Below are positions 10,801 to 22,420 of a stretch of 50,968 nt of DNA, piece by piece. A program made the translations under genes and the position numbers. Every line of letters begins with the position of its first letter. The first letter of the stretch is position 1. The stretch is from Pseudomonadota bacterium (GTDB lineage: Bacteria > Pseudomonadota > Gammaproteobacteria > Steroidobacterales > Woeseiaceae). The notes beneath the pieces were generated by a model. The model made no database searches. It had not been told where the DNA came from and saw only the letters and a program-made list of their open reading frames with translations. The stretch lies in NCBI GenBank assembly GCA_022563255.1, contig JADFNS010000016.1, positions 14,438 to 65,405 of the forward strand, given 5' to 3'.

Positions 10801-12242
10801 ACAAGGGTTACCTGGTGGCGGTGTCTCGCTCCGGCGAAATCACGGTCATCAACGAGCAGGGACAGGAGCGCGAGCGTTACAAAGTGCCTTACGGTGCGAT
10901 GATCACGATTGCTGACGGCGCTGACGTCAAACAGGGACAGATACTCGCGACCTGGGATCCGCACACTCACCCGGTTGTTACGGAAGTGGAAGGCAGGCTC
11001 AAATTCGAAGACTTCGTCGATGGCATCACCGTTGACGAGCAAGTGGACGAATTCACCGGCCTGACGAGTATTGTTGTGCTCGATCCGAAGATCCGCGGCG
11101 GGGCAAGCAAAGACTTGCGACCGGTTGCCAAACTGGTGGATGAGAATGGCAATGACATCTTCTTCGCCAATACCGAAATCCCGGCGGTCTATGCGCTGCC
11201 TGTTGGTGCGATCATCTCGTTGGCCGATGGTGTGAAGGTATCCGTTGGTGACGTCATTGCTCGCATCCCGCAAGAGTCTTCCAAGACTCGCGATATCACC
11301 GGCGGCTTACCGCGTATCGCAGACTTGTTCGAGGCCCGCAAGCCGAAAGAGCAGGCGATTATGGCCGAGCACACTGGTACGGTCAGCTTCGGCAAGGAGA
11401 CCAAGGGCAAGCGCCGTCTCGTCATTACGGACGAGACCGGCGAGAGTCACGAGGAGCTGATTCCGAAGTGGCGTCATCTCAACGTGTTCGAGGGTGAGCA
11501 AGTCGCTCGCGGTGAAATCATCGCAGACGGCGAGCCGAACCCACATGACATCCTGCGCTTGCAGGGCGTCGAGAACCTGGCCAATTATCTGGTCAAGGAA
11601 ATTCAGGACGTTTATCGTCTGCAGGGCGTAAAGATCAACGACAAGCATATCGAAGTGATCATTCGCCAGATGTTGCGCAAGGTGGTCGTTGCGACACCGG
11701 GTGACAGCAAATTCCTGCGCGGTGAGCAGATCGACAAGGCACGCTTCTTCGAGGCTGAAGAGCAGTTGCTGGCCCGGGGCAAGGAAGCGCTGACGGTCGA
11801 TCCGATTCTTCTCGGTATCACCAAGGCGTCTCTGGCCACCGAATCGTTCATCTCGGCGGCGTCTTTCCAGGAAACGACTCGTGTCCTGACCGAAGCGGCT
11901 GTTCGTGGTCTGCGTGACGATTTGCGCGGCCTCAAGGAGAACGTCATCGTGGGCCGCCTGATTCCTGCTGGTACCGGATTCGCGCATCACGCCGAACGCC
12001 GGCGTACGCGCGAACAGGATCTTGCAGATCAACTCCGGGAACTCGAGGAGTTACAAGCGGCGGCGGCGGTCGTGTCTGGAGATGCGGCTGCAGACGAGGC
12101 CGAGGAGGCTGGGGTTGACGCTGCCGAAGGAGTCTCTAGCGCAGAGGCGTCAGTCGATGCTGAAACATTGGCTGAGGCGGTGGTTGCGGCCAATGAGTCT
12201 GAAGCAGCGCCCGAAGGCGGTGAAGAAACAACAACCGCGTAG
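7896..12242 (+). CDS. rpoC: DNA-directed RNA polymerase subunit beta'
   Basis: The beta' subunit carries the catalytic magnesium site. The 1448-residue protein has the N-terminal zinc ribbon [20 protein letters not shown] (about 70-90), the catalytic [12 protein letters not shown] (about 457-468), the second zinc site with [11 protein letters not shown] near 888-898, and the trigger-loop region [16 protein letters not shown]. It is about 40 residues longer than E. coli (1407). Most of the excess is an Ala/Glu-rich acidic tail after about residue 1385. It is translationally coupled to rpoB. Confidence 0.98.
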   Translation: MKDLLKLFKYQNPVDDFDAIRIGLASPNMIRSWSFGEVKKPETINYRTFKPERDGLFCAKIFGPVKDYECLCGKYKRLKHRGVVCEKCGVEVTQTKVRRERMAHIDLASPVAHIWFLKSLPSRIGLMLDMTLREIERVLYFEAFVVIEPGMTELERGQLMTDETYLDALEQYGDEFDARMGAEAVREMLMTIDLQREILKVRDDMGATRSETKLKRLSKRLKLIESFVESGNKPEWMVLTVLPVLPPDLRPLVPLDGGRFATSDLNDLYRRVINRNNRLRRLLELNAPDIIVRNEKRMLQESVDALLDNGRRGRAITGTNKRPLKSLADMIKGKQGRFRQNLLGKRVDYSGRSVIVVGPTLKLHQCGLPKKMALELFKPFIFSKLQLRGEAATIKAAKRLVEREGVEVWDILEEVIREHPVMLNRAPTLHRLGIQAFEPVLIEGKAIQLHPLVCTAFNADFDGDQMAVHVPLSIEAQLEARALMMSTNNILSPANGDPIIVPSQDVVLGLYYMTRTRINAKGEGMILANLNEASRAFETGAAELHAQVKIRVTVHERNENDEIVEVTKILDTTVGRALLSAILPVGLEFEHINRSMTKKAISNVINACYRQLGLKETVIFADKLMYTGFRHATKAGISIGVNDMVVPESKGAILAVAEAGVKEIQDQYGSGLVTDGERYNKVVDIWSRTNDEVAKAMMDALGTEMVRDASGKMVEQESFNSIYMMADSGARGSAAQIRQLAGMRGLMAKPDGSIIETPITANFREGLDVLQYFISTHGARKGLADTALKTANSGYLTRRLVDVAQDLVVTEVDCETRNGVAMAPIVEGGDIVEPLRDRVLGRVLAEPVLIPGSDKVAYDAGTMLDEATVQHLDDMSIDHLMVRSPITCEVRYGVCSQCYGRDLARGQRINIGEAVGVIAAQSIGEPGTQLTMRTFHIGGAASRSAAANNIEIKSNGVAKLNNIKTVSHHKGYLVAVSRSGEITVINEQGQERERYKVPYGAMITIADGADVKQGQILATWDPHTHPVVTEVEGRLKFEDFVDGITVDEQVDEFTGLTSIVVLDPKIRGGASKDLRPVAKLVDENGNDIFFANTEIPAVYALPVGAIISLADGVKVSVGDVIARIPQESSKTRDITGGLPRIADLFEARKPKEQAIMAEHTGTVSFGKETKGKRRLVITDETGESHEELIPKWRHLNVFEGEQVARGEIIADGEPNPHDILRLQGVENLANYLVKEIQDVYRLQGVKINDKHIEVIIRQMLRKVVVATPGDSKFLRGEQIDKARFFEAEEQLLARGKEALTVDPILLGITKASLATESFISAASFQETTRVLTEAAVRGLRDDLRGLKENVIVGRLIPAGTGFAHHAERRRTREQDLADQLRELEELQAAAAVVSGDAAADEAEEAGVDAAEGVSSAEASVDAETLAEAVVAANESEAAPEGGEETTTA

Positions 12243-12289
12243 TAAAAACAATAACTTAGCGGTCCTGGCGGGCCCTGAACGATGGTTGC

Positions 12290-12319
12290 TTGACACTGAC
12301 TCGCAGGCATCACTAAAAT
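12290..12319 (+). promoter_or_regulatory. Sigma-70-type promoter upstream of rpsL
   Basis: TTGACA at 12290-12295 is a perfect -35 box. It is separated by 18 bases from TAAAAT at 12314-12319 (five of six consensus -10 bases). It lies in the 147-base gap between rpoC and rpsL, about 70 bases ahead of the rpsL ATG, and would drive the str genes independently of rpoBC read-through. Confidence 0.75.
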
Positions 12320-12335
12320 GCCCGCCCTAAACGCT

Positions 12336-12358
12336 GGGCCCGCCATTAGGCCGGGCCC
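12336..12358 (+). promoter_or_regulatory. GC-rich hairpin in the rpsL leader
   Basis: GGGCCCGCC (12336-12344) pairs with GGCCGGGCCC (12349-12358) through an ATTA loop and one bulged base. The left arm is also complementary to TGGCGGGCCC at 12266-12275, which lies upstream of the promoter. Transcripts reading through from rpoC could therefore form a different, longer-range duplex from transcripts that begin at the rpsL promoter. It is not followed by a T-run. Confidence 0.6.
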
Positions 12359-12389
12359 TGATTTATTATCAACGAAAGAGTGAAGGCTC

Positions 12390-12764
12390 ATGGCCACAAC
12401 GAATCAATTAGTGCGCAAGCCGCGCGCCGTCAAGCGTGCCAAGAGTACGGTACCGGCGCTTGAAGCGAGCCCGCAAAAGCGCGGGGTATGTACTCGCGTT
12501 TACACGACGACGCCCAAAAAGCCGAATTCCGCCATGCGCAAAGTTGCCCGCGTACGCCTGACGAACGGATTCGAAGTCACGAGTTACATCGGCGGCGAAG
12601 GCCACAACCTGCAAGAGCACAGCGTGGTGTTGATTCGTGGCGGTCGCGTCAAGGATTTGCCGGGCGTTCGTTACCATACGATCCGCGGCACGCTTGATTG
12701 CGCCGGTGTACCCGATCGCAGACAGGGACGTTCCAAATACGGAACAAAACGTCCGAAGTCATAA
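12390..12764 (+). CDS. rpsL: 30S ribosomal protein S12
   Basis: S12 (uS12) sits at the decoding centre and controls translational accuracy. It has 124 residues, as in E. coli. The two streptomycin loops are wild type: TPKKPNSA with the lysine equivalent to K43, and [12 protein letters not shown] with the lysine equivalent to K88. The Asp in that second loop is the residue methylthiolated by RimO in relatives. It leads the str cluster, followed by rpsG after 19 bases. Confidence 0.98.
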   Translation: MATTNQLVRKPRAVKRAKSTVPALEASPQKRGVCTRVYTTTPKKPNSAMRKVARVRLTNGFEVTSYIGGEGHNLQEHSVVLIRGGRVKDLPGVRYHTIRGTLDCAGVPDRRQGRSKYGTKRPKS

Positions 12765-12780
12765 CTTAAGAAAGAAATAA

Positions 12781-13263
<483 letters not shown>

Positions 13264-13273
13264 GTGTTTTGCC

Positions 13274-15364
13274 GTGGCCCGAACAACCCCTATCGAGCGC
13301 TATCGCAATATCGGCATCATGGCCCATATTGATGCGGGCAAGACGACCACGACAGAACGTATTCTGTTTTACACCGGCGTCTCCCACAAGATGGGCGAAG
13401 TTCATCACGGTGCGGCCATCATGGACTGGATGGAACAGGAGCAAGAGCGCGGCATAACGATCACATCAGCCGCGACCACCTGTTTCTGGCGCGGCATGGA
13501 CGAACAGTACGACGAGCACCGGATTAACATCATTGATACGCCCGGGCACGTCGATTTCACGATCGAAGTAGAGCGCTCCCTACGCGTTCTCGATGGGGCT
13601 GTAACCATTTTGTGCGCGGTTGGCGGCGTCGAACCGCAGACTGAAACGGTCTGGCGGCAAGGCCATAAGTATGGCGTCCCGCGCTTGATCTTCGTCAATA
13701 AAATGGACCGTGCCGGCGCCGATTATCAGCGAGTTCGCGAGCAGATTATTGAGCGTCTGGGGGCCAATCCGGTGCCGATTCAATTACCGATCGGTGCGGA
13801 GGAAAAATTTGTGGGCGTCATCGATCTGATTCGAATGGTGGCGCTGTACTGGGACGGGGATGACATGGGCATGACCCATGAGGCCCGTGAAATTCCCGCC
13901 GAACTGGTGGCAGAATCGAAGGTCTGGCGGGAAAAAATGGTCGAAGCAGCGGCCGAAGGTGATGAGGAACTTCTGGACAAGTTTCTCGACGATGGCGAAT
14001 TGTCGAATGACGAGATTCGCAGAGGATTGCGCGCGCGCACACTGAGCGGTGACATTGTGGTGATGTTGTGCGGATCGGCGTTCAAGAACAAAGGCGTGCA
14101 GGCGCTGCTTGATGCGGTTGTCGAGTTCATGCCGTCGCCGCTGGATGTTTCCGCGATCATGGGAATCGACGACAACGGCCGGAAAATTGAACGTCGTCCC
14201 GATGACGACGAGCCATTTGCGGCGTTGGCGTTCAAGATAGCGACGGATCCGTTCGTCGGCAATCTGACGTTTTTCCGCGTGTATTCGGGTGTGTTGAATT
14301 CGGGTGACACAATTTACAATCCGGTGAAAGCCCGGAAAGAGCGCATCGGCCGTATTTTACAGATGCACTCGAACGATAGAAAAGAGATCAAGGAAGTTCG
14401 TGCCGGAGATATTGCAGCCGCTGTCGGGCTGAAGGACGTTACAACCGGCGATACTCTGTGCGATATCGCAAACAAAATTACGCTTGAGCGTATGGAGTTT
14501 CCGGAACCGGTTATTTCTGTGGCGGTCGAGCCGAAGACGAAGCCGGACCAGGACAGGATGGGCGTCGCGCTGCAAAAGCTCGCGAAAGAAGATCCGTCCT
14601 TTCGTGTGCATACGGACGAAGATTCCGGGCAGACGATTATTTCGGGCATGGGCGAGCTCCACCTCGATATCATCGTCGACCGCATGAAGCGCGAGTTCGA
14701 TGTCGCGGCCAACATCGGTAAACCACAGGTTGCGTACCGCGAGACGATCCGCAAGACCGTGGAGCAGGAAGGCAAGTTCGTACGGCAGTCAGGCGGACGG
14801 GGTCAATACGGTCACGTTTACCTGAAAATCGAACCTCTTCCAGCGGGTTCCGGGTATGAGTTTATCAATGGAACTGTTGGCGGAGTGGTGCCAAGAGAGT
14901 ATATTCCGGCCGTCGATCGTGGCGTTCGGGAGCAGATGGAAAACGGCGTTGTCGCGGGTTATCCGATGGTGGATTGCAAGGTAACCCTGTACGACGGTTC
15001 CTATCATGATGTTGACTCAAGCGAGATGGCGTTTAAAATCGCCGGCTCGATGGCCTTTCGGGACGGCGCAGCCAAGGCTGATCCTGTATTGCTTGAGCCG
15101 GTGATGAAGGTTGAGGTGGTGACGCCTGAGGTTTATATGGGAGACGTGATGGGCGATCTGAATCGTCGTCGCGGTCTGCCGCAAGGCATGGACGATACGC
15201 CTGCGGGCAAGACGATTCGTGCCGAAGTGCCGCTGGCTGAGATGTTCGGTTATGCCACGGACTTGCGTTCAATGAGCCAGGGTCGTGCCGTGTACACAAT
15301 GGAGTTTGAAAAATATTCGGTCGTGCCTCAAAGTGTGGCCGATATGATCATTAAGAAAGCTTAA
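13274..15364 (+). CDS. fusA: Elongation factor G
   Basis: EF-G is the ribosomal translocase GTPase. The 696-residue protein has the P-loop [13 protein letters not shown] (about 16-28), the switch region [19 protein letters not shown] and the NKMD base-recognition motif. The C-terminal domains III-V contain the conserved [12 protein letters not shown] and [10 protein letters not shown]. The start is GTG at 13274, which gives [15 protein letters not shown], matching the family N-terminus. Length (E. coli 704) and str-operon context leave little doubt. Confidence 0.98.
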   Translation: MARTTPIERYRNIGIMAHIDAGKTTTTERILFYTGVSHKMGEVHHGAAIMDWMEQEQERGITITSAATTCFWRGMDEQYDEHRINIIDTPGHVDFTIEVERSLRVLDGAVTILCAVGGVEPQTETVWRQGHKYGVPRLIFVNKMDRAGADYQRVREQIIERLGANPVPIQLPIGAEEKFVGVIDLIRMVALYWDGDDMGMTHEAREIPAELVAESKVWREKMVEAAAEGDEELLDKFLDDGELSNDEIRRGLRARTLSGDIVVMLCGSAFKNKGVQALLDAVVEFMPSPLDVSAIMGIDDNGRKIERRPDDDEPFAALAFKIATDPFVGNLTFFRVYSGVLNSGDTIYNPVKARKERIGRILQMHSNDRKEIKEVRAGDIAAAVGLKDVTTGDTLCDIANKITLERMEFPEPVISVAVEPKTKPDQDRMGVALQKLAKEDPSFRVHTDEDSGQTIISGMGELHLDIIVDRMKREFDVAANIGKPQVAYRETIRKTVEQEGKFVRQSGGRGQYGHVYLKIEPLPAGSGYEFINGTVGGVVPREYIPAVDRGVREQMENGVVAGYPMVDCKVTLYDGSYHDVDSSEMAFKIAGSMAFRDGAAKADPVLLEPVMKVEVVTPEVYMGDVMGDLNRRRGLPQGMDDTPAGKTIRAEVPLAEMFGYATDLRSMSQGRAVYTMEFEKYSVVPQSVADMIIKKA

Positions 15365-15382
15365 ACCGCGAGAGTTCGGGAT

Positions 15383-16573
<1,191 letters not shown>

Positions 16574-16637
16574 ATTCATCGGCAACGCACGCGCCGCAAG
16601 GCGCGCGTGATTGCCAAATTTGCAAAGGAATACGAAG

Positions 16638-16952
16638 TTGGCAACAAATCAAAATATTAGAATTCGCCTGAAGGCCTTCGATCATCGCCTGATTGACAAG
16701 TCGGCACGTGAAATCGTTGAAACCGCCCGGCGCACGGGTGCTACAGTCAAAGGGCCGATACCACTGCCGATGAGGAAGGAGCGTTTTACAATCCTGATCT
16801 CTCCGCACGTGAACAAGGACGCCCGCGACCAGTACGAGATTCGCACTCACAAGCGCTTGATGGACATCGTCAATCCGACGGACAAAACCGTCGACGCTCT
16901 GATGAAGCTTGAGCTTCCTGCGGGCGTGGATGTGCAAATCAAGCTGAATTAA
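16638..16952 (+). CDS. rpsJ: 30S ribosomal protein S10
   Basis: S10 (uS10, also NusE) is a 30S head protein and a transcription antitermination partner of NusB and NusG. The start is TTG at 16638, seven bases after AAGGAA; it gives a 104-residue protein (E. coli 103) reading [18 protein letters not shown] near the N-terminus, with the signature [20 protein letters not shown] start at 16611 would add nine unrelated residues. Unlike E. coli, it is followed by a terminator and separated from rplC by about 350 bases. Confidence 0.95.
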   Translation: MATNQNIRIRLKAFDHRLIDKSAREIVETARRTGATVKGPIPLPMRKERFTILISPHVNKDARDQYEIRTHKRLMDIVNPTDKTVDALMKLELPAGVDVQIKLN

Positions 16953-16953
16953 T

Positions 16954-17003
16954 AACAACGACTGCCGGGCCGGGTTCTGGTCGGCTAAGTCGTTGTTTTT
17001 ATT
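16954..17003 (+). terminator. Rho-independent terminator after rpsJ
   Basis: AACAACGACT (16954-16963) pairs with AGTCGTTGTT (16988-16997), with an inner GCCG/CGGC pairing, and is followed by TTTATT. The stem and T-run make a credible intrinsic terminator or attenuator, placed two bases after the rpsJ stop. It would end the str-tuf-rpsJ transcript. Confidence 0.75.
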
Positions 17004-17050
17004 GCCTGCATTGAGCAGCGAAAAATCCCGCAAAAAACGCCCAAAACCGC

Positions 17051-17078
17051 TTGTATTGGGGGCTTGGAGTCGTATAAT
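17051..17078 (+). promoter_or_regulatory. Promoter upstream of rplC
   Basis: A perfect TATAAT -10 box at 17073-17078 follows TTGTAT at 17051-17056 with a 16-base spacer. It lies between the rpsJ terminator and the rplC start and would restart transcription of the S10/spc genes with a leader of about 215 bases. Confidence 0.7.
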
Positions 17079-17084
17079 TGCGGG

Positions 17085-17301
17085 TTCGCTGGATTTGGCC
17101 GGACCGGGAGTCGGCCAGAATCAGGATAAGTAATAACAGTCGCCAGGAAATCGTGGGTGACACGGCAAATTCCGGAATCGCCGAACCGACGGAGTGCTCG
17201 GATCGGAACTAGGGTCAGCCCCAGCGATGGTTGGCCCTTTCGCGTGTCTGAACTAAGGGAGCCAATTTGGGTAACTGCCCCCTTAAATTGAGGTTTTGAA
17301 G
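17085..17301 (+). promoter_or_regulatory. Structured leader of rplC, candidate autoregulatory site
   Basis: This 217-base stretch has no plausible gene. It contains several possible stems: TGGCCG (17096-17101) with CGGCCA (17112-17117); a GGGTCA/TTGGCCC pairing near 17213-17239; and AGGGAG with CTCCC-like CCCCCTT just before the ribosome-binding site GAGG at 17290-17293. In E. coli the S10 leader is bound by L4 (encoded here by the second gene, rplD), but that leader precedes rpsJ. A similar role here, displaced to rplC, is inference. Confidence 0.5.
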
Positions 17302-17946
17302 ATGACGATGGGTCTTGTTGGCCGCAAATGCGGCATGACGCGTATTTTTACGGAAGACGGAATTTCCATTCCGGTGACCGTTATTGAGGCGCAGCCAAAC
17401 CGGATCACGCAGGTCAAAACTGTGGAGAGGGACGGCTATCGCGCGCTGCAGGTTGTCGCTGGAAGCCGTAGAGCGTCCCGCGTGACCAAGCCGGCGGTCG
17501 GCCACTTTGCAGCGGCAAAGGTAGAAGCCGGAGACCTGTTTGCCGAGTTCCGGCTGGATGACGCCGATGAAGGTGAATTCGCAGCGGGAAACGAGCTCAA
17601 AGTCGACCTCTTTAAGGAAGGCCAGAAAGTAGACGTTGTCGGTATCACGATCGGCAAAGGTTTTGCCGGAGTCATCAAGCGCTATCATTTCGCCATGCAG
17701 GATGCCACCCATGGCAACTCGCTGTCGCATCGCGCGCCGGGTTCCATCGGTCAGAATCAGACGCCTGGCCGGGTCTTTAAGGGCAAGAAGATGTCGGGTC
17801 ACATGGGTAACGTTCGCCGCACCGTACAGAATCTTGAAATCGTACGTGTTGATATCGATCGCAATCTCCTCCTGATCAAGGGCGCCGTCCCGGGCCACCG
17901 CGGCGGACGTGTTGTTGTTCGTCCGGCCATCAAGAACAAGAAGTAA
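17302..17946 (+). CDS. rplC: 50S ribosomal protein L3
   Basis: L3 (uL3) is an early-assembling 50S protein whose loop reaches the peptidyl transferase centre. The 214-residue protein reads [17 protein letters not shown] at the start and has the conserved [20 protein letters not shown] region (about 137-156), including the glutamine methylated by PrmB in relatives. ATG 17302 follows GAGG by eight bases; a TTG six bases earlier and an ATG six bases later are less well placed. rplD follows after 10 bases. Confidence 0.96.
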   Translation: MTMGLVGRKCGMTRIFTEDGISIPVTVIEAQPNRITQVKTVERDGYRALQVVAGSRRASRVTKPAVGHFAAAKVEAGDLFAEFRLDDADEGEFAAGNELKVDLFKEGQKVDVVGITIGKGFAGVIKRYHFAMQDATHGNSLSHRAPGSIGQNQTPGRVFKGKKMSGHMGNVRRTVQNLEIVRVDIDRNLLLIKGAVPGHRGGRVVVRPAIKNKK

Positions 17947-17956
17947 AGGTTTTCCT

Positions 17957-18559
17957 GTGAAACTGAAATTGCAAGACAAGAGTTCGGTCGAGGTGGCAGA
18001 CGCCGCGTTTGGCGCGGCCTTTAACGAGGCTCTCGTTCACCAGGTTGTTACGGCATACCTGGCCGGTTCACGTGCCGGCACCAAAGCACAGAAAAACCGC
18101 GCCGCTGTACGCGGCGGCGGCGCCAAACCATGGGCTCAAAAGGGTACCGGTCGTGCACGTGCGGGTACTTCGAGTAGTCCGATCTGGGTGGGCGGCGGTC
18201 GCACGTTTGCGGCGCAGCCACGCAGCTTTAACCAAAAAGTTAACAAGAAAATGTACCGTGCGGCATTGCGCTCGATGCTTTCAGAGCTGATTCGTCAGGA
18301 TCGGCTGGTCATCGTCAAAGAGCTGGTGCTGGAGGCCCCGAAGACCAGTTTGCTGGCGGCCAAACTCAAGGAATACGATCTCGATAACGTGCTGATCCTG
18401 AATGAGGCATTTGACGAGAAGGTGTTCCTCGCCGCGCGCAATCTGCCCAACGTGGGTATTTGCGACGTCGCGTCGATGGATCCGGTCGTGTTGATTCGTT
18501 TCGAAAAGGTTCTGGTCACTCTGCCGGCGCTGAAGCTCATTGAGGAGCGCCTGTCATGA
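17957..18559 (+). CDS. rplD: 50S ribosomal protein L4
   Basis: L4 (uL4) lines the peptide exit tunnel and in E. coli represses the S10 operon. The start is GTG at 17957, seven bases after AAAGG, giving 200 residues (E. coli 201). The tunnel loop with [20 protein letters not shown] (about 54-73) is clear. A longer frame from 17909 would overlap rplC. The last four bases overlap rplW (ATGA). Confidence 0.96.
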   Translation: MKLKLQDKSSVEVADAAFGAAFNEALVHQVVTAYLAGSRAGTKAQKNRAAVRGGGAKPWAQKGTGRARAGTSSSPIWVGGGRTFAAQPRSFNQKVNKKMYRAALRSMLSELIRQDRLVIVKELVLEAPKTSLLAAKLKEYDLDNVLILNEAFDEKVFLAARNLPNVGICDVASMDPVVLIRFEKVLVTLPALKLIEERLS

Positions 18560-18864
18560 GCCAAATTCTGCGTCAGGAAAGATTGCTGACGATTATTCGT
18601 GGCCCGCACCTTTCGGAAAAAGCGCACATTGCGGCCGAGAACAACCAGGTTGTTTTGAAAGTTCGCACTGACGCCACCAAGAAGGAGGTTCAGCAGGCGG
18701 TTGAACTGCTTTTTGAGGTCAAGGTCGTGGGCGTGCAGGTTGTGAACGTCAAGGGCAAAACCAAGCGCTTCCAGCAGACGAAAGGCCGTCGTCCGAACTG
18801 GAAGAAAGCGTACGTGAAGCTCGCCGAGGGGAGTTCCATCGAAGAACTCTTCGGCACGGAATAA
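18556..18864 (+). CDS. rplW: 50S ribosomal protein L23
   Basis: L23 (uL23) sits at the exit tunnel mouth and docks trigger factor and SRP. It is 102 residues long. [20 protein letters not shown] near the N-terminus and [20 protein letters not shown] in the extended loop are typical. It is coupled to rplD by an ATGA overlap. Confidence 0.97.
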   Translation: MSQILRQERLLTIIRGPHLSEKAHIAAENNQVVLKVRTDATKKEVQQAVELLFEVKVVGVQVVNVKGKTKRFQQTKGRRPNWKKAYVKLAEGSSIEELFGTE

Positions 18865-18876
18865 GGGTTACGGATC

Positions 18877-19710
18877 ATGTCACTGCATAAAGCCAAACCG
18901 ACTTCGCCAGGACGCCGTTTCGTTGTCTCTGTCAAGACGCCGGAGTTGCACAAGGGCAAGCCATACGCGCCGCTGCTTGAGAAGAAGTCCTCGAAGGGCG
19001 GTCGCAACAACAATGGCCGTATTACGGTTCGTCATCAGGGCGGTGGTCACAAGCAGCATTATCGTATTGTCGACTTCAAGCGCGATAAGGACGGTATCCC
19101 GGGCGTTGTTGAGCGCCTCGAATACGATCCAAACCGCAGTGCGCACCTGGCGTTGGTTAAATACGCCGACGGTGAGCGCCGTTACATACTGGCGCCCAAG
19201 GATGTGCGGGCGGGTACAGCGATCATAAGCGGTGAAGATGCGCCCATTAAGCCGGGCAATGCCCTGCCGATTCGCGCGATCCCGATTGGCACGACGATAC
19301 ACAACATCGAAATGAAGCCGGGCAAGGGCGGGCAGTTGATTCGTTCCGCTGGAAGTTCTGCACAGCTGGCCGCGCGTGAAGGCGCATACGCGACGGTGCG
19401 GCTGCGGTCGGGCGAAGTGCGCAAGATTCACGTCGACTGTCGCGCAACGATTGGCGAAGTCGGTCATGGCGAACACAATCTCCGCAAGCTCGGCAAGGCC
19501 GGCGCAAAGCGTTGGAGAGGTGTACGTCCGACGGTTCGTGGCGTCGCGATGAATCCGGTCGATCACCCGCACGGTGGTGGCGAGGGTCGCACATCCGGTG
19601 GCCGTCATCCGGTTAGCCCATGGGGTACGCCGACAAAGGGCGCGAAAACGCGTTCAAACAAGCGCACGGATGGAATGATTATTCGCCGTCGCAACAAGAA
19701 GCGTAAGTAA
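18877..19710 (+). CDS. rplB: 50S ribosomal protein L2
   Basis: L2 (uL2) is needed for subunit association and peptidyl transferase activity. The 277-residue protein has [20 protein letters not shown] (about 46-65), the conserved [11 protein letters not shown] with the catalytic-centre histidine (about 227-237), and the lysine-rich C-terminal tail. Length is close to E. coli (273). It lies 12 bases after rplW. Confidence 0.98.
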   Translation: MSLHKAKPTSPGRRFVVSVKTPELHKGKPYAPLLEKKSSKGGRNNNGRITVRHQGGGHKQHYRIVDFKRDKDGIPGVVERLEYDPNRSAHLALVKYADGERRYILAPKDVRAGTAIISGEDAPIKPGNALPIRAIPIGTTIHNIEMKPGKGGQLIRSAGSSAQLAAREGAYATVRLRSGEVRKIHVDCRATIGEVGHGEHNLRKLGKAGAKRWRGVRPTVRGVAMNPVDHPHGGGEGRTSGGRHPVSPWGTPTKGAKTRSNKRTDGMIIRRRNKKRK

Positions 19711-19722
19711 AGGATATCGATA

Positions 19723-19995
19723 ATGCCGCGTAGCGTAAGAAAAGGTCCGTTCGTCGATAACCATCTGGCGAAGAAGGTAGCCGCAGCTGTAAAGACGAAC
19801 GATCGTCGCCCGATCAAGACCTGGTCGCGTCGTTCAATGGTGCTGCCGGACATGGTTGGTCTGACGATCGCCGTTCACAATGGCCGTCAGCACGTACCTG
19901 TTTTGATCTCCGAAAACATGGTGGGTCACAAACTTGGCGAGTTTTCGATGACACGTACGTTCCGCGGTCACTCCGGTGACCGGAAGACCAAATAG
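19723..19995 (+). CDS. rpsS: 30S ribosomal protein S19
   Basis: S19 (uS19) is in the 30S head near the A-site tRNA and pairs with S13. The 90-residue product contains [13 protein letters not shown], the motif [20 protein letters not shown] and [16 protein letters not shown]. It follows rplB by 12 bases in the standard S10 order. Confidence 0.98.
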   Translation: MPRSVRKGPFVDNHLAKKVAAAVKTNDRRPIKTWSRRSMVLPDMVGLTIAVHNGRQHVPVLISENMVGHKLGEFSMTRTFRGHSGDRKTK

Positions 19996-20006
19996 GGGGC
20001 CGGGTC

Positions 20007-20342
20007 ATGCAAGTTGCAGCAACACTTAGATACGCACGCATTTCACCGCAGAAATGCCGCCTGGTGGCCGACGTCATCCGCGGCAAGTCGGTCGACGAGG
20101 CGCTGCGCGTTTTGACTTTCTCGCCGAAGAAAAGTGCGCGTATCGTAAAAAAGGTTTTGGAATCGGCGATTGCCAACGCCGAGCACAATCACGGCGCGGA
20201 CATTGATGAATTAAAAGTCGCGACCATCGAAGTTAACGAAGCGCCGACATTGCGTCGTTTTCGCGCTCGTGCAAAAGGTCGCGGCGCACGGATTATCAAG
20301 CGGAACAGTCACATCACGATCCGCGTTGGAGACGAGAAGTAA
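20007..20342 (+). CDS. rplV: 50S ribosomal protein L22
   Basis: L22 (uL22) lines the exit tunnel and, with L4, is a macrolide-resistance site. It is 111 residues long, as in E. coli (110). [20 protein letters not shown] near the start and the beta-hairpin region [20 protein letters not shown] (about 84-103) match the family. It follows rpsS by 11 bases; rpsC starts one base after its stop. Confidence 0.97.
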   Translation: MQVAATLRYARISPQKCRLVADVIRGKSVDEALRVLTFSPKKSARIVKKVLESAIANAEHNHGADIDELKVATIEVNEAPTLRRFRARAKGRGARIIKRNSHITIRVGDEK

Positions 20343-20343
20343 T

Positions 20344-21048
20344 ATGGGCCAGAAAGTACATCCAACTGGAATACGCCTCGGCATCGTCAAGGATTGGTCG
20401 TCGACATGGTATGCCGATTCCAAAACGTTCCCTGAATACATCCGGGCGGACCATTTGCTGCGCGTTCATATCCGGAAAAAACTGAAAGACGCGTCGGTCA
20501 GCCGCATCACGATCGAACGTCCCTCGAAGAAGGCCAATATCACGATTTTCACGGCGCGGCCTGGCATCGTCATTGGCAAGAAGGGCGAGGACATCGAGAA
20601 GTTGCGTGCTGAAATTTGCGCGTTGATCGGCATGAAAATTCAGGACGTTCGCATCAATATCCACGAGATTCGCAAGCCGGAACTTGATGCCAAGCTGGTT
20701 GCCGAAGGCATCGCCCAGCAGCTTGAACGTCGTGTCATGTTCCGTCGTGCAATGAAGCGGGCTGTCACCAACACGATGCGTGTTGGTGCTGAGGGCGTCA
20801 AGGTAAAAGTGGGCGGTCGACTGAATGGCGCTGAGATCGCGCGCTCAGAGTGGTACCACGAGGGTCGCGTACCGTTGCACACGTTGCGCGCGGACATCGA
20901 TTACGGCACGGCCGAGGCGCACACGACCTACGGCGTGATCGGCGTGAAGGTATGGATTTTCAAGGGCGAAGTTTACGACAAGCCTGAAGTAGCTTCGGCG
21001 GAGTCGGCGGATGCCCGGGATAAAGGAAAGGCTGGCGCACGTTCCTAG
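20344..21048 (+). CDS. rpsC: 30S ribosomal protein S3
   Basis: S3 (uS3) forms part of the mRNA entry site with S4 and S5 and has helicase function there. The start ATG at 20344 gives 234 residues (E. coli 233) and the family N-terminus [18 protein letters not shown]. The KH domain with [18 protein letters not shown] lies at about 61-78. An upstream in-frame start inside rplV is rejected. Confidence 0.97.
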   Translation: MGQKVHPTGIRLGIVKDWSSTWYADSKTFPEYIRADHLLRVHIRKKLKDASVSRITIERPSKKANITIFTARPGIVIGKKGEDIEKLRAEICALIGMKIQDVRINIHEIRKPELDAKLVAEGIAQQLERRVMFRRAMKRAVTNTMRVGAEGVKVKVGGRLNGAEIARSEWYHEGRVPLHTLRADIDYGTAEAHTTYGVIGVKVWIFKGEVYDKPEVASAESADARDKGKAGARS

Positions 21049-21075
21049 GGACGTCCGCTAATTGGATAAACGAAA

Positions 21076-21489
21076 ATGTTACAGCCAAAAAGAACAAAAT
21101 ATCGCAAGCAGATGAAGGGTCGCAATCGCGGGCTGGCGCTGCGGGGAAGCAGCGTTTCGTTCGGTGAGTTTGGGCTTAAAGCGACCGGCCGCGGCCGCCT
21201 GACTGCGCGCCAGATCGAGGCCGCTCGCCGTGCAATGACACGCCATATCAAGCGTGGTGGAAAGATCTGGATTCGGGTGTTTCCCGACAAGCCAATCTCC
21301 AAGAAACCGCTTGAGGTGCGTCAGGGCAAGGGCAAAGGCAATGTCGAGTACTGGGTGTGCCAGGTTCAGCCGGGCCGGGTCCTTTACGAGATGGAAGGCG
21401 TTTCCGAAGATGTCGCCAGAGAAGCATTTCGTCTGGCGGCGGCAAAACTGCCGTTTGGAACCACATTTGTTAAACGGCAGGTGATGTGA
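21076..21489 (+). CDS. rplP: 50S ribosomal protein L16
   Basis: L16 (uL16) organises the A-site region of the 50S subunit. The 137-residue product has the signature [17 protein letters not shown] near the start and [20 protein letters not shown] (about 57-76). The arginine in the later segment that YcfD-type oxygenases hydroxylate in relatives falls in MAxR-type context not clearly checked here. The TGA stop overlaps the rpmC ATG by one base. Confidence 0.97.
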   Translation: MLQPKRTKYRKQMKGRNRGLALRGSSVSFGEFGLKATGRGRLTARQIEAARRAMTRHIKRGGKIWIRVFPDKPISKKPLEVRQGKGKGNVEYWVCQVQPGRVLYEMEGVSEDVAREAFRLAAAKLPFGTTFVKRQVM

Positions 21490-21695
21490 TGAAAGTAGCA
21501 GACCTCCGGGGCAAGTCGGCAGAGGCGCTCGGTGAAGAGCTGGTCGCGCTGCGCCGGGAGCAATTCAACCTGCGCATGCAGCAGGCAACAGGCGAGCTGG
21601 CGCAGGTGCACGAGCACGGCCGCGTAAGGAAAAATATCGCACGCGTCAAAACGGTTCTTAGTGAACTGCAGCGCGCAGCGGGTGAAGACAAATGA
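21489..21695 (+). CDS. rpmC: 50S ribosomal protein L29
   Basis: L29 (uL29) is a small helical protein at the exit tunnel that contacts SRP and trigger factor. The 68-residue protein has the core [20 protein letters not shown] and [12 protein letters not shown] 21489 is chosen over the GTG immediately before it because it makes the compact TGATG overlap with rplP. The end overlaps rpsQ by four bases. Confidence 0.95.
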   Translation: MKVADLRGKSAEALGEELVALRREQFNLRMQQATGELAQVHEHGRVRKNIARVKTVLSELQRAAGEDK

Positions 21696-21958
21696 GTGAA
21701 GAAAAGAAAGCACGGCGCGCGATCGTTGGTCGTGTCGTCAGCGACAAAATGGATAAAACCGTATCGGTTGCTATCGAGCGCCTGATCAAGCACCCGGTTT
21801 ACGGCAAGTACATCCGCCGTACGACCAAGGTGCTCGCGCACGACGCTGGCAACGAGTGCAAGCAGGGCGATCGCGTAGCGATTGCGGAGTGTCGTCCTAT
21901 TTCGAAGAACAAATCCTGGTCGGTCGTCAACGTTGTTGAGCGGGCGGCGGACAAGTAA
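21692..21958 (+). CDS. rpsQ: 30S ribosomal protein S17
   Basis: S17 (uS17) is a primary 16S rRNA binder of the OB-fold type. The 88-residue protein contains [31 protein letters not shown] and [18 protein letters not shown]. The ATGA overlap couples it to rpmC. Together rplP-rpmC-rpsQ end the S10 gene set. Confidence 0.97.
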   Translation: MSEEKKARRAIVGRVVSDKMDKTVSVAIERLIKHPVYGKYIRRTTKVLAHDAGNECKQGDRVAIAECRPISKNKSWSVVNVVERAADK

Positions 21959-21977
21959 TGAAGCTTAGGATGCAGTC

Positions 21978-22346
21978 ATGATTCAGATGCAGACAGTTCT
22001 GGAAGTGGCCGATAACTCAGGTGCTCGCCGAGTGCAGTGCATCAAGGTGCTGGGTGGCTCGAAGCGCCGTTACGCCGGTGTCGGCGATATCATCAAGGTC
22101 AGTGTCAAAGATGCTATTCCGCGCGGCAAGGTCAAGAAGGGTGAAATTTACAGTGCCGTCGTGGTCCGTACCCGCAAGGGAATACGTCGCAAGGATGGTT
22201 CAACGATCCGTTTCGACGGCAATGCCGCGGTGTTGCTGAACGCGCGCCTTGAGCCGATTGGCACGCGTATTTTTGGGCCGGTTACACGTGAATTGCGTAC
22301 GACGCGGTTTATGAAAATTATTTCGCTAGCGCCGGAGGTTCTGTAG
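21978..22346 (+). CDS. rplN: 50S ribosomal protein L14
   Basis: L14 (uL14) bridges to the 30S subunit and is the target of RsfS silencing factor. The 122-residue product has [20 protein letters not shown] at the start and GNAAVLLN toward the middle. It opens the spc gene set. Its TAG stop lies inside the GTAGGAGCG head of a REP-like element. Confidence 0.98.
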   Translation: MIQMQTVLEVADNSGARRVQCIKVLGGSKRRYAGVGDIIKVSVKDAIPRGKVKKGEIYSAVVVRTRKGIRRKDGSTIRFDGNAAVLLNARLEPIGTRIFGPVTRELRTTRFMKIISLAPEVL

Positions 22347-22407
22347 GAGCGGCCATAAGCTGCGAAACGCGCGTGCATGCCCGCATGGGTGCAAAAGGCG
22401 CTCCAAC
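22343..22407 (+). repeat. Inverted pair of REP-like heads (REPIN-like) between rplN and rplX
   Basis: GTAGGAGCG (22343-22351) and CGCTCCAAC (22399-22407) form an inverted pair around about 47 bases. This is the layout of a REP doublet. The left head includes the rplN stop codon. Bases 22368-22390 match the reverse complement of 23338-23360 at 22 of 23 positions, linking this spacer to the one after rplE. Confidence 0.6.
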
Positions 22408-22420
22408 AATAAATATTTAT

